Assembly: GCF_000421745.1 (NCBI RefSeq)
Contig: NZ_ATXP01000003.1
Coordinates: 178,860-242,859, forward strand
DNA length: 64,000 nt
Direction of reading: 5' to 3'
DNA from: Nesterenkonia alba DSM 19423
GTDB lineage: Bacteria; Actinomycetota; Actinomycetes; Actinomycetales; Micrococcaceae
Shown in pieces: positions 25,246-34,458 of the stretch (its first letter is position 1; each line of letters opens with the position of its first letter). A program made the position numbers and the translations under genes. Below the pieces are notes generated by a model, which saw nothing but the letters and a program-made list of their open reading frames with translations, had not been told where the DNA came from and searched no databases.

Positions 25246-28224
25246 TCACCGGCCGGTCAGCTCCCAGGCGTCTTCAGAGTCGGTGGGGTGATCGGCGCCC
25301 TCGTGGTAGTGCTGCATCTGCGGTAACCCACGGGTGCGTTCGGCAAGGTCGGCGGCGATGAGGTCTTGGACCTCAGCGGTCTGGCTCTCCGGTGCCGGAC
25401 CGGGCTCAGCGGCCTCCGGTGGGGGTGCACTGGCCTCAGCGGTCTGGGTGGGGGCCGCCGCGGCCTCGGTCAGTACGGGGTCATCGTAGGGTTCCGACGA
25501 CGTCGTATCCTCACCCTTGATGGTGGCCAGCACCTCACCGAGCTGCTCGGGTGGCACCAACACGTCCCGGGCTTTGGACCCTTCGGAGGGGCCCACCACA
25601 CCGCGAGATTCCATCAGGTCCATCAGCCGGCCCGCCTTGGCGAAGCCCACGCGCAGCTTACGCTGCAGCATGGAGGTGGACCCGAACTGGGTGGTGACCA
25701 CCAGTTCCGTGGCCTGCAGCAGCAGGTCGAGGTCATCGCCGATGTCCTCGTCGATCTCCTTCTTCTTCGGCTCCATGGCCTGCACCGCGTCCTCGCGGTA
25801 TTGGGCCTTCAGCTGAGACTTCACGTGGCCGACGACGGCTTCGACCTCGGATTCGTTGACCCAGGCACCTTGGACGCGCATCGGTTTGGCGTTGCCCATG
25901 GGCAGGAACAGCGCATCACCCTGCCCCAGCAGTTTTTCAGCCCCCACCGAATCCAGCACCACACGGGAGTCGGTGGCCGACGACGTCGCAAACGCCATAC
26001 GGGAGGGCACGTTCGCCTTGATGAGCCCGGTCACCACGTTGACACTGGGCCGCTGGGTGGCCAGCACCAGGTGGATACCGGCGGCACGGGCCAGCTGGGT
26101 GATCCGCACGATGGAGTCTTCGACGTCGCGCGGGGCGACCATCATCAGGTCGGCCAGCTCATCAACGATCACCAGCAGGTACGGGTAGGGACGCAGCACC
26201 CGCTTGGAGTCCGGCGGCAGGGTGATCTTCCCGGCCCGGACGGCCTTGTTGAAGTCGTCGACGTGCTTGTACCCGAAGTGGGCGAGGTCGTCGTAGCGGT
26301 TGTCCATCTCTTTGACCACCCATTCGAGGGCCTCGGCGGCCTTCTTGGGGTCGGTGATGATGGGGGTGACCAGGTGGGGGATGCCGTCATAGGCAGTCAG
26401 TTCCACCCGTTTGGGGTCCACCATGACCATGCGGACCTCATCCGGGGTGGCGCGCATCAGCACCGAGGTAATCATCGAGTTGATAAACGCCGATTTACCG
26501 GCCCCGGTGGCACCGGCGACCAGCAGGTGGGGCATCTTGGCCAGGTTGGCGACCACATACCCGCCTTCGACGTCCTTCCCCACGCCCATGACCATGGGGT
26601 GGTCGGTCTTCCGCGCCGCATTGGAACGCAGCACATCACCGAGGGCCACGACTTCCTTGTCCCGGTTGGGGATCTCAATGCCGATGGCAGACTTCCCCGG
26701 GATGGGGCTGAGGATACGCACCTCATTGGAGGCCACCGCCAGGGAGATGTTCTTCTCCAAGGAGGTGACTTTCTCCACTTTGGTACCGGGGGTGAGTTCC
26801 ACCTCGTAGCGGGTCACCGTGGGACCCCGGGAGAACCCGGTCACCGTGGCATCGACCTTGAACTGGGCGAAAGTGCCGTTGAGGGCCTCGACGATCTCGT
26901 CGTTGGCCGCGGTGTGCTCCTTCGGCACCGGCCCGGACGGCAGCAGGCTCTGGTCCGGCAAGGTGTAGGTGACATCCCCGGCCAGTTCCAGCTGCTCTGA
27001 GCGCACCGGGAAGTCCGACGCCGGCGTGGGAGCCTCCGGCTGGTTCGTTGGGGTGACTTCTGTGGTCGGCTTGGTGGTCGGTGCCGCAGAGGAGGTTTCG
27101 GCGTCGACGTCGTAGACTCCTGCGGCTTTCTTCGCCGCGGCGATCTGGTGTTCCTGCTGGGTGGGACGCTTGCGCCCGGGCTTCACCGCAGGGGTGGGAT
27201 CACCGGGAGCGTCATCGGATTCGGAGAAGACAGGGGTGTCGAAGGCACCTTCGGCCGCGCGGGCGGCGTCGGGGTCGAAAGCCTCAGTCGGCGCAGTGTC
27301 CGCCGGGGGCTGGGGGTCCGCAGATCCGCTGAGTTTGGCGAAGAATCCGGGCCGCTCTGCGCGGGGCTTCTTCGACTTCTTGGCCTGCGGTTTGGGGGTT
27401 TGGGCGGTGTAAGCCGCAGTGGGCTGCTGGGCATCTCCACCGGCGGGCACATCATCATCGGTTGCCGCTGGTGGGGTCGGCTCACCGATGATGTGCCGAC
27501 GAGCGACCGCGATCCGCGCGGGGATACGACGCAGAGGGGTGTCAGTGAGCACCAACAGTCCGGCCAGCAGCACCAGACTGAGGATGACCCACACCGGGTA
27601 GGCGGTGACCAGGGAGGCCAGCGGCACGGCGACAAGGTAGCCGATGATCCCCCCGGAGCTGAGCATGTTCTCGAATCCACCGGCGTCCGAGCGGGCGAAG
27701 GTTTCGTTCACAGTGGGCAGACCGGCAGCCAGGTGCGCCAGCCCAGCGGAGGCACCCAGGATGATGAGCAACCCGACGGCGACTCGCCCATTGGCTTCGT
27801 GCTCCTGGGGGGTGCGGAAGTAGCGCACTGCGGTGATGAGCAGCGCCAGGGGAAGCAAGACTGAGGCCCAGCCAAGACTGCCTGCGGTGACCCGGTGCAC
27901 CAGATCCGAGGCCCAGTGGTCCCACTGCCGGGCACCCCACCAGTCGACGACAGCAGTGAGGACCGCAAGCAACAGGAAGACGAACCCGGCGGCGTCGCGC
28001 CTGTCATCGGGATGGATCTTCACCTGCCGGCCCAGACCACGGAACGCAGAAGCCACCGGGGTGGCCAGGGCAAGCCAGAGCCCGGTCAGCAGCCGCAGCG
28101 GCAGAGGGGCCTGATCCTCCTGCGCGGAGGTTTTCTTCGACGTCGTCGCGCGAGCTGTGGAAGAACCGTTCTTCGTGCTCGAGTTCTTTCCGGCGGCTCG
28201 CGAGGGGGAAGTACGTGTCGCCAT
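25246..28224 (-). CDS. ftsK: DNA translocase FtsK
   Basis: A 992-residue septal DNA pump that clears chromosomes and activates XerCD at dif. A basic Ser/Thr N-terminus leads to four membrane helices (about residues 75-220), a long Pro/Ala/acidic linker (about 240-420), the alpha/beta motor with Walker A GATGAGKSAFIN (about 568-578) and Walker B LLVIVDELADLM, ATQRPSVNVVTG, and the DNA-reading gamma winged helix (QRKLRVGFAKAGRLMDLMES). About 80 residues follow the gamma domain. The ATG at 28224 lies 6 nt after TAGGTT, predicting a leaderless transcript. Confidence 0.97.
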   Translation of the reverse strand: MATRTSPSRAAGKNSSTKNGSSTARATTSKKTSAQEDQAPLPLRLLTGLWLALATPVASAFRGLGRQVKIHPDDRRDAAGFVFLLLAVLTAVVDWWGARQWDHWASDLVHRVTAGSLGWASVLLPLALLITAVRYFRTPQEHEANGRVAVGLLIILGASAGLAHLAAGLPTVNETFARSDAGGFENMLSSGGIIGYLVAVPLASLVTAYPVWVILSLVLLAGLLVLTDTPLRRIPARIAVARRHIIGEPTPPAATDDDVPAGGDAQQPTAAYTAQTPKPQAKKSKKPRAERPGFFAKLSGSADPQPPADTAPTEAFDPDAARAAEGAFDTPVFSESDDAPGDPTPAVKPGRKRPTQQEHQIAAAKKAAGVYDVDAETSSAAPTTKPTTEVTPTNQPEAPTPASDFPVRSEQLELAGDVTYTLPDQSLLPSGPVPKEHTAANDEIVEALNGTFAQFKVDATVTGFSRGPTVTRYEVELTPGTKVEKVTSLEKNISLAVASNEVRILSPIPGKSAIGIEIPNRDKEVVALGDVLRSNAARKTDHPMVMGVGKDVEGGYVVANLAKMPHLLVAGATGAGKSAFINSMITSVLMRATPDEVRMVMVDPKRVELTAYDGIPHLVTPIITDPKKAAEALEWVVKEMDNRYDDLAHFGYKHVDDFNKAVRAGKITLPPDSKRVLRPYPYLLVIVDELADLMMVAPRDVEDSIVRITQLARAAGIHLVLATQRPSVNVVTGLIKANVPSRMAFATSSATDSRVVLDSVGAEKLLGQGDALFLPMGNAKPMRVQGAWVNESEVEAVVGHVKSQLKAQYREDAVQAMEPKKKEIDEDIGDDLDLLLQATELVVTTQFGSTSMLQRKLRVGFAKAGRLMDLMESRGVVGPSEGSKARDVLVPPEQLGEVLATIKGEDTTSSEPYDDPVLTEAAAAPTQTAEASAPPPEAAEPGPAPESQTAEVQDLIAADLAERTRGLPQMQHYHEGADHPTDSEDAWELTGR

Positions 28225-28230
28225 AGGTCC

Positions 28231-28236
28231 AACCTA
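28231..28236 (-). promoter_or_regulatory. -10 of leaderless ftsK
   Basis: The minus-strand TAGGTT hexamer is 6 nt upstream of the ftsK ATG at 28224. Confidence 0.5.
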
Positions 28237-28437
28237 GCGGCAGGAGGGCACCCACCGGCGCATATCCACGCAGTCCTGTACTGAAGAATCGCTGGTGCAC
28301 CTAGAGTGAAGAGCACACGACGACGGCACACCAGCCTCCGTCAGCACCAGATGAAGCACACCAGACAATACGACAGGCCCCCAAGCAACAGGCCCCCGTA
28401 GAAACACGACCGAAAGACCGCGACGCCGGGAGGGATT

Positions 28438-29652
28438 GTGGCACTGAGTCCGGAGTTCACACTCACTGAGCAAGAACAGCAGCACCTACACCAGCTGTAC
28501 AAGGAACTGCACGCCCACCCGGAGCTGAGCATGCAGGAGCACCGGACCGCCGAGCGGATCGAGCAGCGCCTCAGTGCACTGGGGATCGAACACTTCCGTT
28601 GCGGAGGAACCGGAGTGGTCGGCGTCGTGCGCAATGGTGAAGGACCCGTGGTCGCACTGCGCGCGGATACCGACGCCCTACCGGTGGCTGAGCACACCGG
28701 TGTGGACTACGCGTCCACGGCCCAGGGCACCCTGCCTGATGGCACCAGCACAGAGGTGATGCACGCCTGCGGGCATGACACCCATATGGCCTGTCTACTC
28801 ACTGCCGCCGGGGTGCTGCTGCGGCAACGGGAGGACTGGTCCGGCACGCTGGTGCTGATCTTTCAGCCCGCGGAGGAGACCGGGCAAGGCGCCCGGGCCA
28901 TGGTGGCTGATGGCCTGTGGGAGAAGGTCCCTCATCCTGAGGTGATTCTGGGTCAGCATGTCTCCCCCGGTGATGCCGGCACCGTCACCATGGCGCTGGG
29001 TCCGGCGATGGCGGCGGCGGATAATCTGCGCGTCACCGTCTACGGCAAGCAGGTCCACGGTTCCCAACCACAGAACGGGATCGACCCGGTGGTGTTGGGC
29101 GCCTCGATGGTGACCCGGCTGCAGAGCATCGTCTCCCGGGAGGTGGACCCTCGCGACCCGGCGGTGGTGACCGTGGCGGTCTTCCGCGCTGGGCTGAAGG
29201 AGAACATCATCCCGGAGACCGCCGAGTTCACCGTGAATATCCGTACGCTCACCGAGTCGGTACGGCAGCAGGTGCTCGCTGCGGTGGAACGGATCATCCG
29301 CGCTGAGGCCCAGTCAGCCGGTGCGCCCGATCCGGTCATTGAGCACTACGGTCATATGCCCGCCCTCATCAACGATGCCGAGACCGCCCAGGGAGTGTTC
29401 GACGCGCTGCGCGGGTCTCTCGGGGCTGACCGGGTCGCCGTGGAACGTCCCCGCATGGGCTCAGAGGACTTCGGTGTCCTCGGTGAGCAGGCCGGGGTGC
29501 CGAGTGTGTTCTGGTTCTTCGGCGCCAGTGAACACGGGGCCGAGGACCCGCCCGGCAACCATTCGCCGTACTTTGCGCCGCTGATTGAGCCGACGCTGAG
29601 CACTGGGGTGGAGGCCATGGTCACCGCAGCCCTGCACCGTCTGTCCAGATAA
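28438..29652 (+). CDS. M20-family amidohydrolase (HipO/AmhX type)
   Basis: A 404-residue M20D metallopeptidase-like amidohydrolase. The N-terminal ELHAHPELSMQEHRTAERI, the metal motif HACGHDTHMACLLTAAG (about residues 105-121), QPAEETGQGARAMVADGLW and the C-terminal PRMGSEDFGVLGEQAG carry the His/Asp/Glu ligands of the family. Such enzymes hydrolyse N-acyl amino acids or amides in the cytoplasm; the exact substrate is unknown. The GTG at 28438 is preceded by GGGAGGG. It is convergent with rnj across a strong hairpin. Confidence 0.9.
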   Translation: MALSPEFTLTEQEQQHLHQLYKELHAHPELSMQEHRTAERIEQRLSALGIEHFRCGGTGVVGVVRNGEGPVVALRADTDALPVAEHTGVDYASTAQGTLPDGTSTEVMHACGHDTHMACLLTAAGVLLRQREDWSGTLVLIFQPAEETGQGARAMVADGLWEKVPHPEVILGQHVSPGDAGTVTMALGPAMAAADNLRVTVYGKQVHGSQPQNGIDPVVLGASMVTRLQSIVSREVDPRDPAVVTVAVFRAGLKENIIPETAEFTVNIRTLTESVRQQVLAAVERIIRAEAQSAGAPDPVIEHYGHMPALINDAETAQGVFDALRGSLGADRVAVERPRMGSEDFGVLGEQAGVPSVFWFFGASEHGAEDPPGNHSPYFAPLIEPTLSTGVEAMVTAALHRLSR

Positions 29653-29654
29653 AC

Positions 29655-29687
29655 GCCCAGCACCACAGGGCTGGTGAGGTGCTGGGC
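29655..29687. terminator. Bidirectional terminator-like hairpin
   Basis: GCCCAGCACC (29655-29664) and GGTGCTGGGC (29678-29687) form a perfect 10-bp stem with a 13-nt loop between the convergent M20 hydrolase and rnj genes. There is no T-tract, as is common for high-GC terminators. Confidence 0.6.
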
Positions 29688-29693
29688 AGCGCC

Positions 29694-31376
29694 TTAAGTC
29701 TCTACCACCACGGGCACAATCATCGGCTTGCGGCGCAGCTTCCGGTTGACCCAGGAGCCGATGGTGCGCCGCACCACCTGCTGCAGCTGGTGGGTGGTGT
29801 GTTCCTTGTTGTCCTGAATCGCTTCAGTCAGCGCCTTGGCAATCTTCGGCTTGATGTTCTTGAACACCTCGTCCTCTTCGGCCACACCGCGGGCGTGGAT
29901 GTCCGGGCCGGAGATGATGGTGCCGGTTTGCCGGTTGACCACGGTGATGACGGAGATGAACCCCTCCTCCCCCAGGACACGGCGGTCCTTGAGCTCGGAT
30001 TCGGTGATCTCCCCGATGGAGGACCCGTCCACGTAGACGTAGCCGGCTTCGATCTGACCGACCTCGCGGGCGGTGCCGTTGTGCAGGTCGACCACGGACC
30101 CGTCCTCGCAGAGCAGCACACGCTCTGGTTCCACACCGGTCTGCTCGGCGAGTTTGCCGTTGGCGATGAGGTGCCGGTGCTCCCCGTGCACGGGCATGAC
30201 GTTCTTAGGTTTGAGGATGTTGTAGCAGTACAGCAACTCCCCGGCGGAGGCGTGGCCGGAGACGTGGACCTTGGCATTGTCCTTGTGCACGACGTCGGCG
30301 CCGAGCTTCATCAGCCCATTGATCACCCGGTAGACGGAGTTCTCATTGCCGGGAATCAACGACGACGCCAGAATGATCGTGTCCCCTTCACCCACCTGGA
30401 TCTGGTGGTCACCATTGGCCATCCGGGACAGTGCGGCCATGGGTTCGCCCTGGGATCCGGTGGACATCAGCACGATCTTGTGGTCGGGCAGTTCGTCGAC
30501 CTTCTTCACGTCAACCAGGATGTTCTCCGGGACGTTGAGGTAGCCGAGCTTGGCCGCAATCGACATGTTCCGCACCATGGAGCGGCCCACGAAGGCGACT
30601 TTGCGCCCGTGGGCAGCGGCGGCGTCGAGCACTTGCTGCACCCGGTGGATGTGGCTGGCGAAGCTGGCCACGATGATCCGCCGTTGGGAGCGGTGGAAGT
30701 AGGACTCGATCACCGGGCCGATGTCCTTTTCCGGAGCGGTGAACCCGGGGACATGGGCGTTGGTGGAATCGGAGAGGAACAGGTCCACGCCTTCTTCACC
30801 GAGCCGGGCGAAGTGGCGCAGATCGGTGATCCGCCCATCCAGTGGCAGCTGGTCCATCTTGAAGTCCCCGGTGTGCAGCACAGACCCGGCTTCGGAGCGG
30901 ATGAACACCGCCAGGGAGTCGGGGATGGAGTGGTTGACGGCAACGAATTCGCACTCGAAGGGGCCGAAGCGTTCGGTGTCGCCTTCGGCCACGGTGAGCG
31001 TGTAGGCGTTGATCCGGTGCTCGGCGAGCTTGGCTTCCACCAGGGCTAGGGTGAGCTTGGAGCCGATGAGCGGGATCTGGTCGTTTTTGCGCAGCAGGTA
31101 GGGCACCGCACCGATGTGGTCTTCGTGCCCGTGGGTGAGCACAATGCCGACGACGTCGTCGAGCCGGTCTTCGATATAGGTGAAGTCGGGCAGGATGAGG
31201 TCAACCCCGGGCTGTTCCTCCTCGGGGAAGAGCACCCCGCAGTCGACAATGAGGATCTTCCCGTTGAGCTCGAAGACGGTCATGTTCCGTCCGACCTCCC
31301 CGAGCCCGCCGAGGGGGACGATGCGCATCGTGCCGTTCTTCAGCTTCGGCGGGGTGAGAAGTTTCTCCGGTGTCAA
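29694..31376 (-). CDS. rnj: Ribonuclease J
   Basis: A 560-residue metallo-beta-lactamase/beta-CASP ribonuclease with 5'-exo- and endonuclease activity in mRNA decay and RNA maturation. The metal motif is LTHGHEDHIGAVPYLL (about residues 80-95), with LHTGDFKMDQLPLDG, FLSDSTNAHVPG, the beta-CASP segments STGSQGEPMAALSRMA and HASAGELL, and MPVHGEHRHL. The TTG at 31376 follows AAGGAG with 9 nt spacing. Gene order ftsK-rnj-dapA is typical of actinobacteria, although an M20 gene is inserted here. Confidence 0.96.
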   Translation of the reverse strand: MTPEKLLTPPKLKNGTMRIVPLGGLGEVGRNMTVFELNGKILIVDCGVLFPEEEQPGVDLILPDFTYIEDRLDDVVGIVLTHGHEDHIGAVPYLLRKNDQIPLIGSKLTLALVEAKLAEHRINAYTLTVAEGDTERFGPFECEFVAVNHSIPDSLAVFIRSEAGSVLHTGDFKMDQLPLDGRITDLRHFARLGEEGVDLFLSDSTNAHVPGFTAPEKDIGPVIESYFHRSQRRIIVASFASHIHRVQQVLDAAAAHGRKVAFVGRSMVRNMSIAAKLGYLNVPENILVDVKKVDELPDHKIVLMSTGSQGEPMAALSRMANGDHQIQVGEGDTIILASSLIPGNENSVYRVINGLMKLGADVVHKDNAKVHVSGHASAGELLYCYNILKPKNVMPVHGEHRHLIANGKLAEQTGVEPERVLLCEDGSVVDLHNGTAREVGQIEAGYVYVDGSSIGEITESELKDRRVLGEEGFISVITVVNRQTGTIISGPDIHARGVAEEDEVFKNIKPKIAKALTEAIQDNKEHTTHQLQQVVRRTIGSWVNRKLRRKPMIVPVVVET

Positions 31377-31481
31377 CGTGTGAGGCTCCTTCGAGGTGTG
31401 TGGAGATCTATGCGGGTGTGTGGTGTTGTCAGGTGAGCTGGGGGTCTCGCGTGTTCTGCTGGGTCTTCGGGGGTCGACCGG

Positions 31482-32444
31482 TTAGAGCGTCCAGCCGGCT
31501 TCGCGCAGGTCACTGCGGATCAGTTCCTGTTCAGCGGCATTGGCTTGGACCAGGGGCAGGCGCACATCGGGGCGGATATCGAAGCCCAGCCAGCCGAGCA
31601 CGAGTTTGGAGGCCACAGCCCCCTGCACTCGGGTCATCAGCGCACGGATGACGGGGCCGAGCTCACTGTGGGCGATGCGAGCGGCTTTGAGTTCATAGTT
31701 CAGCACCGCATCGACCATCCGCCGGAATGTGGGGGCCGCCACGTGGGAGGTGACGGAGACGACGCCGGCAGCACCCATCGCCATCCACGCTAAGACGTTC
31801 TGGTCGTCACCGGAGTAGATCTCCAGGTCGGTCTTGGTCAGCACCTCAGTGGTGGCGGTGATGTCATTCTTGGCGTCCTTTAAGGACATGATCCGTGGGT
31901 GCTCGGCGAGTTTGAGGATGGTCTCAGTGGCCACTGGGATGCCGGTGCGGCCGGGGATGTCGTAGATCATCAGCGGCAGGTCCACAGCGTCGGCCACTGC
32001 GGTGAAGTGGGCGTAGACACCGTCCTGGCTGGGTTTGTTGTAGTAGGGGGTGACCACCAGTTGGCCATCGGCCCCGGCCCGTTCAGCCTTGACCGCCATT
32101 TCCAGGTCGTGGCTGGTGTGGTTAGTGGAGGTGCCGGCGATGATCTTCGCGCGGTCGCCGACGGCGGATTTCGCGGCCCGGACCAGGTCGGCCTTCTCGT
32201 AGTCCTCCAGTGTGGAGGTCTCCCCGGTGGTGCCGGAGACCACCAGTGAGTCATTGCCCTCATCGACCAGTTTGGCGGCCAGCGCTTCGAAGGCTTTGAA
32301 GTCCACCCGGTCATCGGCGGTGAAGGGGGTGACCATGGCGGTGATGAGGTGCCCGAAATAGGGGTCGGTCTGGTCCGGGTGTTTGACTTCGCCCTGGGCC
32401 AGGTACGGGTCGAATTCACGCGGAGTCTGCTCGTCGGCCGTCAT
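31482..32444 (-). CDS. dapA: 4-hydroxy-tetrahydrodipicolinate synthase
   Basis: A 320-residue class I aldolase that condenses pyruvate with aspartate semialdehyde in the lysine/diaminopimelate pathway. The signature SLVVSGTTGETSTLEDYEK, the catalytic Tyr in LMIYDIPGRTGIPV, and the Schiff-base Lys in RIMSLKDAKND are all present. The ATG at 32444 is fixed by a -10 hexamer (TAGGCT) 7 nt upstream. An in-frame extension to 32807 was rejected because it runs into the divergent gene. Its promoter is shared with the gene at 32464. Confidence 0.96.
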   Translation of the reverse strand: MTADEQTPREFDPYLAQGEVKHPDQTDPYFGHLITAMVTPFTADDRVDFKAFEALAAKLVDEGNDSLVVSGTTGETSTLEDYEKADLVRAAKSAVGDRAKIIAGTSTNHTSHDLEMAVKAERAGADGQLVVTPYYNKPSQDGVYAHFTAVADAVDLPLMIYDIPGRTGIPVATETILKLAEHPRIMSLKDAKNDITATTEVLTKTDLEIYSGDDQNVLAWMAMGAAGVVSVTSHVAAPTFRRMVDAVLNYELKAARIAHSELGPVIRALMTRVQGAVASKLVLGWLGFDIRPDVRLPLVQANAAEQELIRSDLREAGWTL

Positions 32445-32450
32445 AGGCAG

Positions 32451-32457
32451 TAGCCTA
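32451..32457. promoter_or_regulatory. Symmetric bidirectional -10 for two leaderless genes
   Basis: TAGCCTA reads as TAGCCT on the plus strand and TAGGCT on the minus strand. It lies exactly 7 nt from the GTG at 32464 and exactly 7 nt from the dapA ATG at 32444. One 7-bp element therefore can serve as the -10 of both divergent leaderless transcripts. Confidence 0.65.
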
Positions 32458-32463
32458 TCGCCT

Positions 32464-33672
32464 GTGATGTCCCGCACCCACACCCGCCGCTCGGCACGCC
32501 GCCGGCTGACCGGGGTGGATGCCGCCCGCGGACTGGCGCTGCTGGGAATGTTCACCGTCCACGTGCTGCCGACCACGGATGAACTCACCGGGGAGGCGAC
32601 CTGGGCCGGCACCTTGTTCGCCGGACGCTCCGCGGCGCTGTTCGCGGTTCTCGCCGGGGTGGGCATCGCCCTGCTCACCGGGGGTACTAAGCCTGAGAGA
32701 CCCAGTACGGAGGTGAACCGGGACCGGGTCTCCCTGGCGGTGCGGGCCGGCGTCATTGTGCTCATCGGCCTGTTGGTCTCTCTGCTGCCGGCCGGGGTGG
32801 CGATCATCCTGGTCCACTACGGGGTGATGTTCATCCTCGCACTTCCGTTTCTGCGGCTGCGGGCCCCGGGCTTGTTCCTGCTGGCCGGAGTCTGGGCTGT
32901 GGCGGGGCCGGCGTTCTACTGGGTGTGGCAAAACGCCCTGCGGGAGGGGATTGAACCCTGGGAGTCACCGGAGCGGCTATGGCGCTCCCCCATCCTGGTT
33001 GATGTCTTCCAGCCTCTGCAGCTGCTTCAGGACTTGGTGGTCACCGGATACTACCCGTTGCTGGTGTGGCCGGCCTATGTGTTCTTCGGTATGGCACTGG
33101 GTCGGCTGGATCTGCGTCGGATCTCCACTGCCTTGATGCTGGTAGTCGGCGGGGCTTTCGTGGCTGCGGTGACCGCGGTGATCGGGTGGTGGGTGCGGGA
33201 GCACTCCACCATGGTGGAGGTCATGCTGCAGATCTACGGGGGCACCCCGGAGCAGATCCGTGGAGCCATGGTCGCCGGGGATCACCAGGTCCCGTTGATC
33301 CTCGATGAGCGCTGGTTCCTGTTGGATGCCGCTCATCAGAACACCCCGGTGGAGGTGATTCAAGCGATGGGCTGCGCTGCCGGCGTCGTCGGCGTCTGTC
33401 TTCTCATCGCCAAGCCGCTGCCGTGGCTCTTGGCTCCGCTCTCCGGGGCGGGATCTATGCCGCTGACGCTGTATGTGGGCCACCTGGTAATGCTCAGTCT
33501 CTGGCGGGACGAAGAAGCCCCGCTGCATGCACTCTCGGATGCGGTCATGCTCACGGTGCTGATCGGTGGGGCCTTAGGCATGGGGCTGCTGAAGGCGCTG
33601 CTGGGGCGCCGGGGGCCGTTGGAGGCGATGACCCATGCGGCCTCGGCGGCTGCGACCGGGCGCCGAAGGTGA
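32464..33672 (+). CDS. Acyltransferase-like membrane protein (HGSNAT/DUF418 type)
   Basis: A 402-residue polytopic membrane protein. The N-terminal LTGVDAARGLALLGMFTVHV is the signature of the heparan-glucosaminide N-acetyltransferase-like (DUF1624/DUF418) family, with about ten hydrophobic helices and a C-terminal GSMPLTLYVGHLVMLSLW. Such proteins are thought to pass acyl groups across the membrane to surface sugars, but this one's substrate is unknown. The GTG at 32464 (leaderless, 7 nt from TAGCCT) was preferred to the ATG three bases later. It lies between dapA and dapB, reading toward dapB, which has its own -10. Confidence 0.8.
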   Translation: MMSRTHTRRSARRRLTGVDAARGLALLGMFTVHVLPTTDELTGEATWAGTLFAGRSAALFAVLAGVGIALLTGGTKPERPSTEVNRDRVSLAVRAGVIVLIGLLVSLLPAGVAIILVHYGVMFILALPFLRLRAPGLFLLAGVWAVAGPAFYWVWQNALREGIEPWESPERLWRSPILVDVFQPLQLLQDLVVTGYYPLLVWPAYVFFGMALGRLDLRRISTALMLVVGGAFVAAVTAVIGWWVREHSTMVEVMLQIYGGTPEQIRGAMVAGDHQVPLILDERWFLLDAAHQNTPVEVIQAMGCAAGVVGVCLLIAKPLPWLLAPLSGAGSMPLTLYVGHLVMLSLWRDEEAPLHALSDAVMLTVLIGGALGMGLLKALLGRRGPLEAMTHAASAAATGRRR

Positions 33673-33677
33673 CCCGA

Positions 33678-33683
33678 TAGTCT
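33678..33683 (+). promoter_or_regulatory. -10 of leaderless dapB
   Basis: TAGTCT lies 7 nt before the dapB ATG at 33691, between the upstream stop codon (33672) and dapB, giving dapB its own start. Confidence 0.5.
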
Positions 33684-33690
33684 GGAGACC

Positions 33691-34449
33691 ATGGCTGAAC
33701 AGATCAAAGTCGCGGTCCTCGGTGCTTCGGGGCGGATGGGTTCGGAAGCGGTCAAAGCGGTCGACGCCGCCGGTGACCTTCAGCTCGTTGCTCGCCTGGG
33801 CAGCCGGGATTCCTTACAGCAAGTGCTCGACGCCGGGGCCACCCATATCGTGGACCTCACCGTCCCCGCCGCCACAGAAGACAATGTGCACTTCGCGGTG
33901 GAGCACGGGATCCACGCCGTGGTCGGTGCCACCGGCTGGGATGCGTCCCGGTTGACGCGACTTCAGGAAGTTCTCACCGAGCACCCGGAGACTGGAGTAC
34001 TCATCGCTCCGAACTTCGCCCTGGGCTCAGTGCTGGCCACCGCGTTTGCGGCCAAGGCTGCGCAGTTCTTCGAGTCGGCGGAGATCGTTGAACTCCACCA
34101 CCCGAATAAGGTCGATGCGCCCTCGGGAACGGCCGTGCGCACCGCCGAGCTGATGGCGGCCTCCCGTCGGGACCACGGTGTGGGTCCTTCCCCTGATGCC
34201 ACCGAAACACAACTGCCGGGGGCCCGGGGTGCGGTGGTCGAGGACATCCACGTCCACGCGGTGCGTCTGCGTGGACTGGTGGCTCACCAGGAGGTGTTGC
34301 TGGGCTCAGCCGGTGAGCAGCTGACCATCCGGCATGACTCCTTCGACCGGGCCAGTTTCATGCCCGGGGTGCTGCTGGGGTTGCGGACTGTGGCTTCCCG
34401 GCCGGGACTGACCCACGGCCTGGATGGCTACCTGGATCTGGGACTGTAG
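33691..34449 (+). CDS. dapB: 4-hydroxy-tetrahydrodipicolinate reductase
   Basis: A 252-residue NAD(P)H-dependent reductase of the lysine/diaminopimelate pathway. The dinucleotide loop is GASGRMGSEAV near the N-terminus, and the active-site block ELHHPNKVDAPSGTAVRTAE holds the catalytic His and Lys. IHAVVGATGWD and the C-terminal DSFDRASFMPGVLLGLR are typical. With dapA and dapF in this window three steps of the DAP pathway are clustered within about 17 kb. Confidence 0.96.
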   Translation: MAEQIKVAVLGASGRMGSEAVKAVDAAGDLQLVARLGSRDSLQQVLDAGATHIVDLTVPAATEDNVHFAVEHGIHAVVGATGWDASRLTRLQEVLTEHPETGVLIAPNFALGSVLATAFAAKAAQFFESAEIVELHHPNKVDAPSGTAVRTAELMAASRRDHGVGPSPDATETQLPGARGAVVEDIHVHAVRLRGLVAHQEVLLGSAGEQLTIRHDSFDRASFMPGVLLGLRTVASRPGLTHGLDGYLDLGL

Positions 34450-34458
34450 GGGCCGGTT

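Noticed and set aside
25366..27000. Long open frame (544 codons) on the strand opposite ftsK
   Set aside because: It is antisense to a clear FtsK motor; His/Gly/Asp-rich composition is typical of shadow frames in high-GC DNA and it matches no family.
29679..31049. Long open frame (456 codons) opposite rnj
   Set aside because: Antisense to all RNase J motifs; composition is that of a shadow frame.
31482..32807. Extended dapA starting at 32807
   Set aside because: The extension is antisense to the divergent membrane-protein gene and the true ATG at 32444 has a well-placed -10.
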